Assembly: GCF_051251565.1 (NCBI RefSeq)
Contig: NZ_JBPOFB010000013.1
Location: forward strand, 1 to 64,000
DNA length: 64,000 nucleotides
Reading direction: 5' to 3'
DNA from: Marivita sp051251565
Lineage (GTDB): Bacteria > Pseudomonadota > Alphaproteobacteria > Rhodobacterales > Rhodobacteraceae
The first letter of the stretch is position 1. Every line of letters begins with the position of its first letter. Of this stretch, positions 15,531-24,176 are shown piece by piece. Position numbers and translations under genes: made by a program. Below the pieces are notes generated by a model that was not told the DNA's origin, searched no databases, and saw only the letters and a list, made by a program, of their open reading frames with translations.

Positions 15531-17126
15531 ATGAAAACTTCATTTGTTGCAGCCGCAGTTGCGTCGCTTTTGACGGTTGGCCTCGCGGCGCCCAGCTTTG
15601 CGGAAACACCGCCGAACATGCTGGTCATCGCGAACAGGATCGATGACATCAAAACCTTCGATCCTGCGGAAAGCTTTGAATTCGCGGGCGCGGATGTCAG
15701 CCGGAACGTCTATGAAAAGCTCGTTAACTTCGACCCGCTTGATCTTGATGCAGGCTACCAGCCGCAACTGGCCGAAAGCTGGAGTATCTCCGAAGACGGG
15801 ATGACGATCACCTTCACGATGGCGGACGGGCATGTCTTTGCCTCGGGCAACCCGGTCACGGCCAAGGACGCTGAATTTTCGTTGCGTCGTGCCGTAACGC
15901 TGAACAAGACACCATCGTTCATCCTCACGCAGTTTGGCTTCACGCCCGAAAATGTCGAACAGACCATAGTCGCACCCGACGACAAGACGCTTGTTCTGAC
16001 GCTGGATAAGCCCTACGCACTGTCTTTCGTCCTGAACTGTCTGACGGCCACCATCGGCGGGATCGTCGATATGGAAACCGCCATGGCGAACGAAGTCGAT
16101 GGGGATATGGGCAACGCCTGGCTGCGCACCAACACAGCTGGCTCTGGCCCCTACAAGGTTGTCGACTGGAAACCGAGCGAAAGCGTTCTCATGGACCTCA
16201 ACCCCAACTATGGCGGCGACGCACCTGCGATGGAGCGGGTGATCGTGCAGCACATTCAGGAAAGCGCGACCCAGCGCCTGCAGCTTGAGCGCGGGGATAT
16301 CGACGTGGCGCGCAACCTGTCGCCCGAAGACGTGGCCGGTCTGGCTGATGTTGACGGCGTAAAGGTGATCGACGAATTGCGTGGCCGTCTGATGTATTTC
16401 TCGGCCAACCAGAAGAACGAGATGCTGTCCGATCCCAAGGTTCTCGAAGCGCTGAAACTGGCGACTGACTATGAAGGTATGTCCGGCTCTTTCCTCAAAG
16501 GGCAGTACACAGTTCATCAAGCTTTCCTTCCGCTGACCTTTCTGGGCGCGTTGGAAGAAAAACCCTTCAGCTACGACATGGACGCCGCCAAGGCTGCGCT
16601 TGCTGCATCCGGACACCCGGATTGTGGTCCGATCAAGATTTCGGTCCGCGATGCGCAGGAACGCTTAGATATCGCCCAATCGCTTCAGAACACATGGGGC
16701 CAGTTGGGCTGTGACATCGAACTGATCGTCGGCACGGGCGCGCAAACGCTGGATCGCTATCGCGCACGCGAGCATGACATCTATCTTGGTGCGTGGGGCC
16801 CGGACTATCCGGATCCGAACACCAACGCGGGCACCTTTGCGTTCAACCCGGACAATTCGGACGAGGCTGGCGCAACCGGTCTTCTTGCATGGCGCAATGC
16901 CTGGGGCATCCCTGAGATGAGCGAAAAGACCCTCGCCGCTGTGGTGGAAAACGACACCGCAACCCGTGCCGAGATGTATCGCGAATTGCAGCGTGAGCAT
17001 CAGCAGGTCAGTCCATTTGGCGTGATGTTCCAGCAGATCGAACAAAATGGCATGCGCTCGAACGTCGAAAACTTTGTCGCCGGCGGCGCGACCACGGCCG
17101 TGTCTTACTGGGTCATCACCAAGTAA
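15531..17126 (+). CDS. ABC transporter peptide-binding protein (SBP family 5)
   Basis: A periplasmic protein of 531 residues with a Sec signal peptide (about 1-24, ending APSFAE). Family-5 features include FDPAESFEFAGADVSRNVYE, LAESWSISEDGMTITFTM, the GSGPYKVVDWKPSE segment near 205 and AWGPDYPDPNTNAGTF near 420. These proteins capture di- or oligopeptides, or other substrates such as opines. The permease gene starts on the base after its stop codon. Together with the M19 dipeptidase it points to dipeptide scavenging. Confidence 0.92.
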   Translation: MKTSFVAAAVASLLTVGLAAPSFAETPPNMLVIANRIDDIKTFDPAESFEFAGADVSRNVYEKLVNFDPLDLDAGYQPQLAESWSISEDGMTITFTMADGHVFASGNPVTAKDAEFSLRRAVTLNKTPSFILTQFGFTPENVEQTIVAPDDKTLVLTLDKPYALSFVLNCLTATIGGIVDMETAMANEVDGDMGNAWLRTNTAGSGPYKVVDWKPSESVLMDLNPNYGGDAPAMERVIVQHIQESATQRLQLERGDIDVARNLSPEDVAGLADVDGVKVIDELRGRLMYFSANQKNEMLSDPKVLEALKLATDYEGMSGSFLKGQYTVHQAFLPLTFLGALEEKPFSYDMDAAKAALAASGHPDCGPIKISVRDAQERLDIAQSLQNTWGQLGCDIELIVGTGAQTLDRYRAREHDIYLGAWGPDYPDPNTNAGTFAFNPDNSDEAGATGLLAWRNAWGIPEMSEKTLAAVVENDTATRAEMYRELQREHQQVSPFGVMFQQIEQNGMRSNVENFVAGGATTAVSYWVITK

Positions 17127-18182
17127 ATGGCGGATACAACACATGGCGAAGGACGGCTTGGGCCGTCCTTCCCTCCTTGGCTGAAGAAAACGCTCACGAC
17201 GTTGGCAACCGTTGCAGCGACGATTCTTGGCCTGCTTTTCGTGACATTCATGATCGGCCGCGTGATGCCGATCGACCCGGTTCTGGCTGTGATCGGCGAA
17301 CGCGCCACGCAGGAACAATACGATCAGACCTTCCGGGATTTGGGGCTGGATCAACCGCTTCTGGTGCAGTTCTGGATTTACGTGACGGACGTGCTGCAAG
17401 GCGATTTCGGAAAATCCATCCGCACTGGACAGGAAGTTACCACCGACATTGCCCGAGTGTTCCCGGCGACGCTGGAGCTCGCGACTTTGGGCACGTTGTT
17501 CGGCGTGGTTCTGGGCGTGCCTCTGGGCGTCGTCGCCGCCGTTCGTCGCGGCAGCTGGATTGATCAGCTGGCGCGCTTTGTCGGTCTGATCGGATATTCC
17601 ATGCCGATCTTCTGGCTGGGCCTCGTGGGGCTATTGCTGTTCTACGGCATCCTTGGGTGGGTTGCTGGCCCAGGGCGGTTGGGTATTTTCTATCAAGGCA
17701 TCGTCGAGCCGATCACTGGCATGATCCTTGTGGACAGCGCTCTGCGCGGTGAATGGGCGGTGTTTCGAAATGCGTTCTCGCACATCATCCTGCCGGCATC
17801 TTTGCTTGGCTATTACAGCCTTGCGTATATCAGCCGCATGACACGGTCCTTCATGCTGGAACAGCTTGGGTCAGAATACGTTACCACCGCGAGGGTCAAG
17901 GGCCTCAGCGAATGGCAGGTGGTCTGGGGGCATGCCTTCCGCAACATCCGCATTCAGCTGGTGACGGTGATTGCACTGGCCTATGCAAACCTGCTCGAAG
18001 GCTCCGTCCTGACTGAGATCATCTTTGCGTGGCCGGGGCTTGGTCAATACATCACCACGTCACTGCTGGCCAATGACATGAATTCTGTGCTGGGCGGGAC
18101 GATCGTGATCGGTACGATCTTCGTTGGCATCAACATCTTCTCGGACCTGCTCTACCGTTTCTTCGATCCGAGGTCCAAATGA
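17127..18182 (+). CDS. dipeptide ABC transporter permease, DppB-like
   Basis: A membrane protein of 351 residues starting directly after the binding-protein stop. It has an N-terminal helix (AATILGLLFVTFMIGRVMPIDP), a long first periplasmic loop and the EAA-type coupling loop around RVKGLSEWQVVWGHAFRN near 255. The ending FVGINIFSDLLYRFFDPR is typical of DppB/OppB. It forms the heteromeric channel with the DppC-like gene, whose start overlaps its stop. Confidence 0.93.
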   Translation: MADTTHGEGRLGPSFPPWLKKTLTTLATVAATILGLLFVTFMIGRVMPIDPVLAVIGERATQEQYDQTFRDLGLDQPLLVQFWIYVTDVLQGDFGKSIRTGQEVTTDIARVFPATLELATLGTLFGVVLGVPLGVVAAVRRGSWIDQLARFVGLIGYSMPIFWLGLVGLLLFYGILGWVAGPGRLGIFYQGIVEPITGMILVDSALRGEWAVFRNAFSHIILPASLLGYYSLAYISRMTRSFMLEQLGSEYVTTARVKGLSEWQVVWGHAFRNIRIQLVTVIALAYANLLEGSVLTEIIFAWPGLGQYITTSLLANDMNSVLGGTIVIGTIFVGINIFSDLLYRFFDPRSK

Positions 18183-19093
18183 GCACATCGCGAGGACTGC
18201 GAGACTGGCTTCTCAGTGAAGAGCCGACCTCCCGTCGGCAGGCTCGGTTCGCGTCATGGTACAAGGGATGGCTGACGCTGCGGTCGAACAAGCTCACGAT
18301 GTTCGGCCTCTACGTCCTCGCTTTCCTGATCCTCTGCGCGATTTTTGCGCCGGTACTGGCCACGCATGATCCGTTTGCGCAGGATTTGGGCCAGCGTTTG
18401 TTGGCACCGGGCGAGAATGGACACCTCTTCGGGACCGACAGTCTGGGGCGGGACATCTACTCCCGACTGCTCTATGGGGCGCGAATTTCCATCTATATTG
18501 TTCTGCTGGTTGTCATGGTCGCGCCTTTGGTCGGCCTGATCGTCGGTACGATGTCCGGCTATGCGGGTGGCTGGATCGACGTGCTGCTGATGCGAATTAC
18601 CGACATTTTCCTGGCCTTTCCGCGCCTGATCCTTGCGCTGGCCTTTGTTGCTGCACTAGGGGCCGGGATCGAAAACGCTGTGCTTGCGATCTCGCTGACC
18701 GCGTGGCCGCCTTATGCCCGGATCGCACGAGCCGAGACGCTGACCATCCGGAACTCGGACTATATTCACGCAATCAAACTGCAGGGTGCGGGGCCGTTCC
18801 GTATCGTAACCAAGCATATCTGGCCGCTCTGCATCTCTTCGCTGGTGATCCGCGTCACTCTGGACATGGCAGGGATCATTCTGACTGCGGCTGGACTTGG
18901 CTTTCTTGGCCTCGGCGCACAACCCCCCAGCCCGGAATGGGGCGCAATGATCTCGGAAGGGCGCAAGTATATCCTTGATTACTGGTGGGTCGCCACGATC
19001 CCCGGCATCGCGATTTTTGCCATCAGCCTTGCCTTCAATCTGCTGGGTGATGGCCTGCGGGACGTGCTGGACCCGAAAGAGGACAATTCATGA
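18179..19093 (+). CDS. dipeptide ABC transporter permease, DppC-like
   Basis: A protein of 304 residues. The DppC/OppC features are GTDSLGRDIYSRLLYGARIS near 84-103, the coupling loop around AIKLQGAGPFRIVTKHIWP near 195-213, and a C-terminal LGDGLRDVLDPK. An N-terminal amphipathic stretch precedes the first membrane helix. It overlaps both neighbours by four bases, consistent with equal expression of the two permeases. Confidence 0.93.
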   Translation: MSTSRGLRDWLLSEEPTSRRQARFASWYKGWLTLRSNKLTMFGLYVLAFLILCAIFAPVLATHDPFAQDLGQRLLAPGENGHLFGTDSLGRDIYSRLLYGARISIYIVLLVVMVAPLVGLIVGTMSGYAGGWIDVLLMRITDIFLAFPRLILALAFVAALGAGIENAVLAISLTAWPPYARIARAETLTIRNSDYIHAIKLQGAGPFRIVTKHIWPLCISSLVIRVTLDMAGIILTAAGLGFLGLGAQPPSPEWGAMISEGRKYILDYWWVATIPGIAIFAISLAFNLLGDGLRDVLDPKEDNS

Positions 19094-19953
19094 CGGACGC
19101 CCCGCTTCTGGATGTGGAAAATCTGTGGGTGAAGTTCCGCACGCGCACAGGTGTTTTTGACGCAGTACGCGGGATTTCCTTTACCTTGGGCAAGGAACGC
19201 CTTGGCATCGTCGGCGAAAGTGGTTCTGGCAAATCCATGACGGGCCGCGCCGTTCTGCGCCTGATCCGACCGCCAGGCTTTATCGAAGCTGACAAACTCA
19301 ACGTGCACGGCGAAGACATCCTGTCCCTGCCTGAAAAGCAGATGCGCCGCCTGCGCGGTGGACGGGTGTCGATGATCATGCAGGACCCAAAGTTTTCTTT
19401 GAACCCCGTGATGACTGTCGGTCATCAATTGGTCGAAGCACTGCGCGCGCACGAAAAGGTTTCTCGCAGTGAGGCTTACCAGCGCGCTTTGGATGTGCTG
19501 GACGAAGTCGCGATCCGTGACCCCAAACGGGTCTTTGACCTCTATCCGCACGAGGTTTCAGGCGGCATGGGTCAGCGCATCATGATCGCGATGATGTTAC
19601 TGCCTAATCCCGAGATCCTCATCGCGGACGAACCCACCTCGGCGCTGGATGTTTCGGTACAGCTTCAGGTGCTCGACATCATCGACAAACTGGTCAGTGA
19701 TCGCGGTATGGGTCTGATGTTTATAAGCCACGACCTTAACCTCGTTGCCAAGTTTTGCGACCGTATTGTCATCATGTACGCAGGCCGTATCGTCGAGACC
19801 TGCAAGGCCAGCGAGCTGCGCAATGCCAAGCACCCCTATACGCTGGGCCTGCTCAACTCGGTGCCCGATCTGGAACACCCGCGCGACCACCTCGAAGTGT
19901 TGAAACGCGATCCGGCATGGCGCAAGGCCCCGTCCGTGAGTGCCCGCCAATGA
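19090..19953 (+). CDS. dipeptide ABC transporter ATPase, DppD-like
   Basis: A protein of 287 residues with Walker A GESGSGKSM (Met where Thr is usual), signature SGGMGQRIMIAM, Walker B ILIADEPTSALD and the switch His in FISHDLN. The C-terminal NAKHPYTLGLLNSVPDLE is the oligopeptide-transporter extension. The signature lacks the usual Gln after SGG but matches many DppD proteins, which carry SGGMRQR. It works as a heterodimer with the next gene. Confidence 0.92.
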   Translation: MTDAPLLDVENLWVKFRTRTGVFDAVRGISFTLGKERLGIVGESGSGKSMTGRAVLRLIRPPGFIEADKLNVHGEDILSLPEKQMRRLRGGRVSMIMQDPKFSLNPVMTVGHQLVEALRAHEKVSRSEAYQRALDVLDEVAIRDPKRVFDLYPHEVSGGMGQRIMIAMMLLPNPEILIADEPTSALDVSVQLQVLDIIDKLVSDRGMGLMFISHDLNLVAKFCDRIVIMYAGRIVETCKASELRNAKHPYTLGLLNSVPDLEHPRDHLEVLKRDPAWRKAPSVSARQ

Positions 19954-20702
19954 GCGCTATCACGATCAAAGACCTCAACGTCTGGTTTGGCGTCAGCGCT
20001 GACCGCTCCTATGCGGTGCGGGATGTGAGTTTCGAGGTGGCAGACGGAGAAAGCTTCGGATTGGTGGGGGAAAGCGGTTCGGGTAAATCAACCATATTGC
20101 GCGCCATCGCCGGCCTTGTTCCCACGTGGTCGGGCAAGATGACCGTGGCTGGCGAAACTCTTGGTCCCAAACGCAGCAAATCCTTCTACAGCAAGGTGCA
20201 GATGGTATTCCAAGACCCGTATGCGTCCTTGCATCCACGCCAGACGGTGGACCGCGTCTTGTCCGAGGCGATGGAACTGCACGAGGTTCAAAACATCGAT
20301 ACCCGCATCGGCCGCTTGCTAGACGATGTCGGCCTCGGCACGGGCTTCCGCTTTCGCTATCCGCACCAGCTGTCAGGAGGCCAACGCCAACGCGTTGCCA
20401 TCGCCCGTGCGCTCGCTTGCGATCCGTCTATTCTTTTACTAGACGAACCGACCTCAGCCCTAGATGTCTCGGTGCAGGCCGAAATCCTGAACCTGCTGGT
20501 TGACCTGCGCCTCGAACACAAACTGACCTACATCATGGTCTCGCATGATTTGGGCGTCGTCGGCCATCTATGCGAACGCATTGGAGTGATGAAAGATGGT
20601 CGCTTCGAAGAAGTCCTAACCGTCGACGCCATGCGTCGCTCAGAGGCTCAATCTCCTTACACGCAGCACCTATTGGAAAGCTCAATCAACTCAATTCGGT
20701 GA
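19950..20702 (+). CDS. dipeptide ABC transporter ATPase, DppF-like
   Basis: A protein of 250 residues. ATG 19950 forms an ATGA overlap with the DppD-like stop; longer upstream readings run through that gene in another frame. It has Walker A GESGSGKST, signature LSGGQRQRVAIAR, Walker B ILLLDEPTSALD and MVSHDLG. At 250 residues it is shorter than typical DppF (about 320), lacking part of the C-terminal oligopeptide extension, but it ends with the usual SPYTQHLLESS. It closes the operon. Confidence 0.92.
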   Translation: MSAITIKDLNVWFGVSADRSYAVRDVSFEVADGESFGLVGESGSGKSTILRAIAGLVPTWSGKMTVAGETLGPKRSKSFYSKVQMVFQDPYASLHPRQTVDRVLSEAMELHEVQNIDTRIGRLLDDVGLGTGFRFRYPHQLSGGQRQRVAIARALACDPSILLLDEPTSALDVSVQAEILNLLVDLRLEHKLTYIMVSHDLGVVGHLCERIGVMKDGRFEEVLTVDAMRRSEAQSPYTQHLLESSINSIR

Positions 20703-20819
20703 TCTTGTTCTGAGCCTGCCAATCCATGTCGGCGATTGGCTGTCTGGCGTCATTTGCTGCCTTTCCCGTTTAGCGGACCTTGGCACACAGCGCAGCGAAT
20801 GACCGGTTCCCGCCGATTC

Positions 20820-22344
20820 TGTGGAAAAACAACGTGTTGCAGGCGCAGAAAGTAACGTTTCAAAAGAAGCGCAAGCGCCTTTCTTATTAGGCTTTGCGCA
20901 TTTGCTGCGGTGTAGGAAAGATCTTGGCTAGTTTGCGGAGGTTTTGGGCGGTTGCTGCGAGCAGGAATTCGTCATTCGCGCCGCATGGGCCACGTAATCG
21001 GAGCCGCCCCATCCCGAGAATGCGTTTGAGGTGGGCGAAGAGCATCTCGACTTTCTTCCTGAGCTTCATCGCGATCTCATATTCTTCGGTTTTGGCCAAT
21101 TCCCTGGCAACTTGGCGCGCATCTTCGTGCTCCTCGCGGGTGATCTTGCGCGCGTCAGCGTTGGGGCAGCATTTTTGCTTGGACGGGCAGACCTGACAGA
21201 CGTCCTTCAAAGCACGGTAGCGGGCTGTGCCTTTGCCCGTCGGGCCCCGGTTCGGATCGGAATAATTCCTGCGAAACTGTTTGAGCGCGTGACCCTCGGG
21301 GCAGATGTATTGATCATTCTCAGCGTCCCATTCGAAATCTGTGCGTGTCCAAGTGCCGTCGGGGCGGGCGGCCTTGTCGATTACCGGGATGTAGGGATCG
21401 ATGTTGCGATCCACGAGCCAGCCGAGCATTGGGCCGGAGCCATAGGCAGTGTCCGCGATCATCCAGTCGGGGACCAGGCCGAACCTATCTTTCACCCGTG
21501 TCAGCATGGTCTGCGTCGATCCAGCCTCCGCTTGCCGGATGGAACGGGTACCTTCGACATCCAAGATGACACCATGGTCCGTGTCGATCAGGTAATTGTC
21601 GGAATAGCTGAAGAATGCCGGACCCTTACGCGCCGCAGTCCATTACTGGCAGGATCTGAATGCGAGGTAAACTTCGGCTTTACCTCGCTGGCTGCACCGA
21701 ATGCCGCCTCATCGAGTGTGTCGAGATACTCGCGCACCGCACGAGGCGCATCCGCTGGGTCGATACTTGCCGCGTCCCATTCTTCCTTCGGCGTCGAGTT
21801 CTGTTTGTTGGCATCCGCTTCAATCAGGCTGGCGTCCACTGCCATACGTTGCCCGCTGGCGAGGCCTTCTTCGATACAACGGGCCACAGTTGTCTCGAAC
21901 AGATGGCGTAGCAAGTCGCTTTCTCGAAAGCGGCCGTGTCGGTTCTTGGAAAAGGTCGAATGGTCAGGAATACGATCATTCAGATCAAGACGGCAGAACC
22001 AGCGGTATACCAGGTTCAAATGCACCTCTTCGCAAAGCCGCCGCTCGGATCGGATACCAAAGCAATAGCCCACCAGAAGCATGCGGATCAGTAGCTCGGG
22101 ATCGACCGATGGACGCCCGGTGTGACTGTAAAAGTCAGCCAGATGCGCGCGGATGCTGCTCAGATCGACGAACCGATCAATCGACCGCAGCAGGTGATCT
22201 TGCGGGACATGATCTTCAAGCGAAAACTCATAGAACAGCGCTGATTGTGCTTCCTGTCTCGGCCCCAACATCCGTCAATCCTCCCGCTCACAAGCAGAAT
22301 TGAATCAGCAGATCAGCCCTCGATCAAGCAAGAGTTTTTCAACA
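20820..22344 (-). mobile_element. IS1182-like insertion element with frameshifted transposase
   Basis: The likely ends are TGTGGAAAAAC (20820-20830) and GTTTTTCAACA (22334-22344), inverted repeats with one mismatch, giving about 1.5 kb. One transposase gene fills the element on the minus strand and is broken by a frameshift. No convincing target duplication was seen beside the proposed ends, so the limits are provisional. It separates the dipeptide operon from the SbcCD-like pair. Confidence 0.7.
20887..22271 (-). pseudogene. IS1182-family transposase, split by a -1 frameshift
   Basis: The N-terminal half (22271 down to 21588) carries the DUF772-type domain with YSHTGRPSVDPELLIRMLLV and DHSTFSKNR. 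The C-terminal half (to 20887) carries ADTAYGSGPMLGWLV, a Cys-rich insert (CQVCPSKQKCCPN) and RKKVEMLFAHLKRILG. Between them, near 21640-21650, one base is missing. Restoring it after SDPAS would join the halves through QWTAARKGPAFFSYSDNYL. The enzyme is therefore inactive unless programmed frameshifting occurs, for which no slippery run is visible. Confidence 0.88.
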
Positions 22345-23045
22345 AAATACGCCCGTCCAGCAAAACGAGGACTACTCGAGTTCAGCGCGCGAAATGAAAA
22401 ATCATGAAACGCTCAGTCCGGCGGCGCATCGCCAGCACCAAATGTAGTTCAGGGATTCTGCAAAACCAATTGCAAACGGAAACTTCCGGCGGGAAAGTCG
22501 GGAAAACCGTTGTCACACTTCACCTCAATATTTCCTCTATGCACCAAAGTTCTCGGGTTTCGAGGCATCAAGCTCTTAAACTATTGAAACCATTGTATCG
22601 GCGGCCATCCAAGATCAAAGTTTCTTTGTGCGGAATCTTGACGCCACCGCCCCAACCTTTCCAAGTCCGATATGGGGTAATATAATACCTTTACCTCTAG
22701 TCTACCCCGCGCAGGGTCATGCAAGGCGCAAGAAATGCTCCACTTACACACGAGAAAGGCAACGCAAGGGTTAGGCAACGAGGGTGGCAAATCTAGATTT
22801 GGTATATGCGCTCGGCACGGCTGATTGAAGTCTGGATCGAGACGCCAAAGTGGTCGAACACGCATACCGCAAAGAAGATTGTCTGCGCTACCCTGACGTG
22901 AAATGATCGCATCATGTCATGCGAAGCATCCAAGATTTCTGTTGGCAAACCGCCACCTTGGGTGAGGAGCATCCACGCCGCATCTCCCGGCGGAAACAAG
23001 CAGTAATACACCCAGACGACCACCATCAAATCCCGAGTTTCTCCC
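22345..23045. other. 700-bp intergenic region, no gene recognised
   Basis: A non-coding stretch between the IS1182-like element and the SbcD-like gene, with somewhat lower G+C than its surroundings. A minus-strand frame starting at 23047 and running to 22793 has some protein-like character, but its start overlaps the SbcD-like start codon and no ribosome site is visible. The promoter for the nuclease pair should lie here. Confidence 0.45.
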
Positions 23046-24176
23046 ATGACTTTTCGCTTCATTCACTCCAGCGACCTGCATCTCGGCCGCCGCTTTCTCA
23101 ACTTGCCTGAACCGCAAGACGGCAACCTCCGCGGACGGCTCATGGAAGCTCGCTTCGACAAGATTCAGCGGCTGGGAGCTGCAGCGCGCGAACACGGCGC
23201 AGCGCATGTTCTGCTGGCCGGTGACACCTTTGACTCCGCAACCCCCTCGCCCCAAGTGCTGCGCCAGGCGCTTGCTGCAATGCGGGACGAGAGCGCGGTC
23301 ACCTGGTGGCTATTGCCCGGTAACCACGACAACATGCGCAATGCAGAACCGATCTGGGACGAGATCAGCCGGGATTCTCCAGACAATGTGCGCGCGCTGC
23401 TTGATGGAGACCGTGTAGATCTCGCCGAAGGCGTCGCCCTCCTTCCCTGTCCGGTTCCGGTGCGTGCGGCAGGACGCGATCTGACGGAAGCTCTGCCGCG
23501 GATTGAGACATCAGAGGGCATGATCCGAATTGGCCTTGCCCATGGGGGCGTCGTGGATTTCGCGGATCGTGGCGATCACATCCCGCCGGACAGAGACCAA
23601 ACCGCAGGGCTGGACTACCTGGCGCTCGGCGACTGGCATGGTCGCCTGAAGGTGTCGCAACGGACACAGTATTCGGGATCGCCGGAGCAGGACCAATTCA
23701 AGCATGGGATGCGAGGTCACTGCCTTGCCGTCACCATTCCCAATCAAGGAGCAGAGCCTGAGGTAACCGAGATCGAGACAGGCAGCTTCCTTTGGCAGGA
23801 CACTGAGCTGGCACTCCATGATGGCGAGGATGCAGCTGCCGCACTAGAGGCCCTCCTGCCCTCTCGCGATCGCCGAAATACGCTGCTTAAGGTTCGTGCG
23901 TCCGGCTGGGCGCCCATGTCTGGCCATGCCGCTCTTCGCATCGCTGCGGATCGTCACGCGCCCGAATTTGCCTATCTTGAACTGAACGCAAACGGCCTTG
24001 GCACCTTGCACAGTGTCGCCGACCTCGACGAGATCGACCATGCAGGTGCCATGCGTCTCGCGGCGGAACAGTTGATGGCGGAAGCAGAAGACCTGTCGCT
24101 CTCAGAAGACGACCGTGCCATCGCGGCTGCCGCGCTCAACCGCCTCTATGCCTATGCTCAGGAGGCTGCAAAATGA
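23046..24176 (+). CDS. SbcD/Mre11-like DNA repair exonuclease (YhaO-like)
   Basis: A metallophosphoesterase of 376 residues. The five metal-site blocks are visible: SSDLHLG (D10, H12), AGDTFDS near 60, GNHDN near 92, LAHGGV near 165 and ALGDWHG near 195. Mre11-family enzymes degrade DNA ends and open hairpins together with a Rad50-type ATPase. The size and the absence of a long C-terminal capping region resemble the YhaO branch rather than classical SbcD. Its stop overlaps the ATPase start (ATGA at 24173), so the two form a complex-coding operon. Confidence 0.9.
   Translation: MTFRFIHSSDLHLGRRFLNLPEPQDGNLRGRLMEARFDKIQRLGAAAREHGAAHVLLAGDTFDSATPSPQVLRQALAAMRDESAVTWWLLPGNHDNMRNAEPIWDEISRDSPDNVRALLDGDRVDLAEGVALLPCPVPVRAAGRDLTEALPRIETSEGMIRIGLAHGGVVDFADRGDHIPPDRDQTAGLDYLALGDWHGRLKVSQRTQYSGSPEQDQFKHGMRGHCLAVTIPNQGAEPEVTEIETGSFLWQDTELALHDGEDAAAALEALLPSRDRRNTLLKVRASGWAPMSGHAALRIAADRHAPEFAYLELNANGLGTLHSVADLDEIDHAGAMRLAAEQLMAEAEDLSLSEDDRAIAAAALNRLYAYAQEAAK

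Noticed and set aside
20816..22348. Target-site duplication of the IS1182-like element
   Set aside because: The bases next to the proposed inverted repeats differ on the two sides, so no duplication can be claimed.
22793..23047. Minus-strand frame of about 85 codons upstream of the SbcD-like gene
   Set aside because: Partly protein-like, but its start overlaps the SbcD-like start codon, no ribosome site is seen, and the promoter must also fit here.
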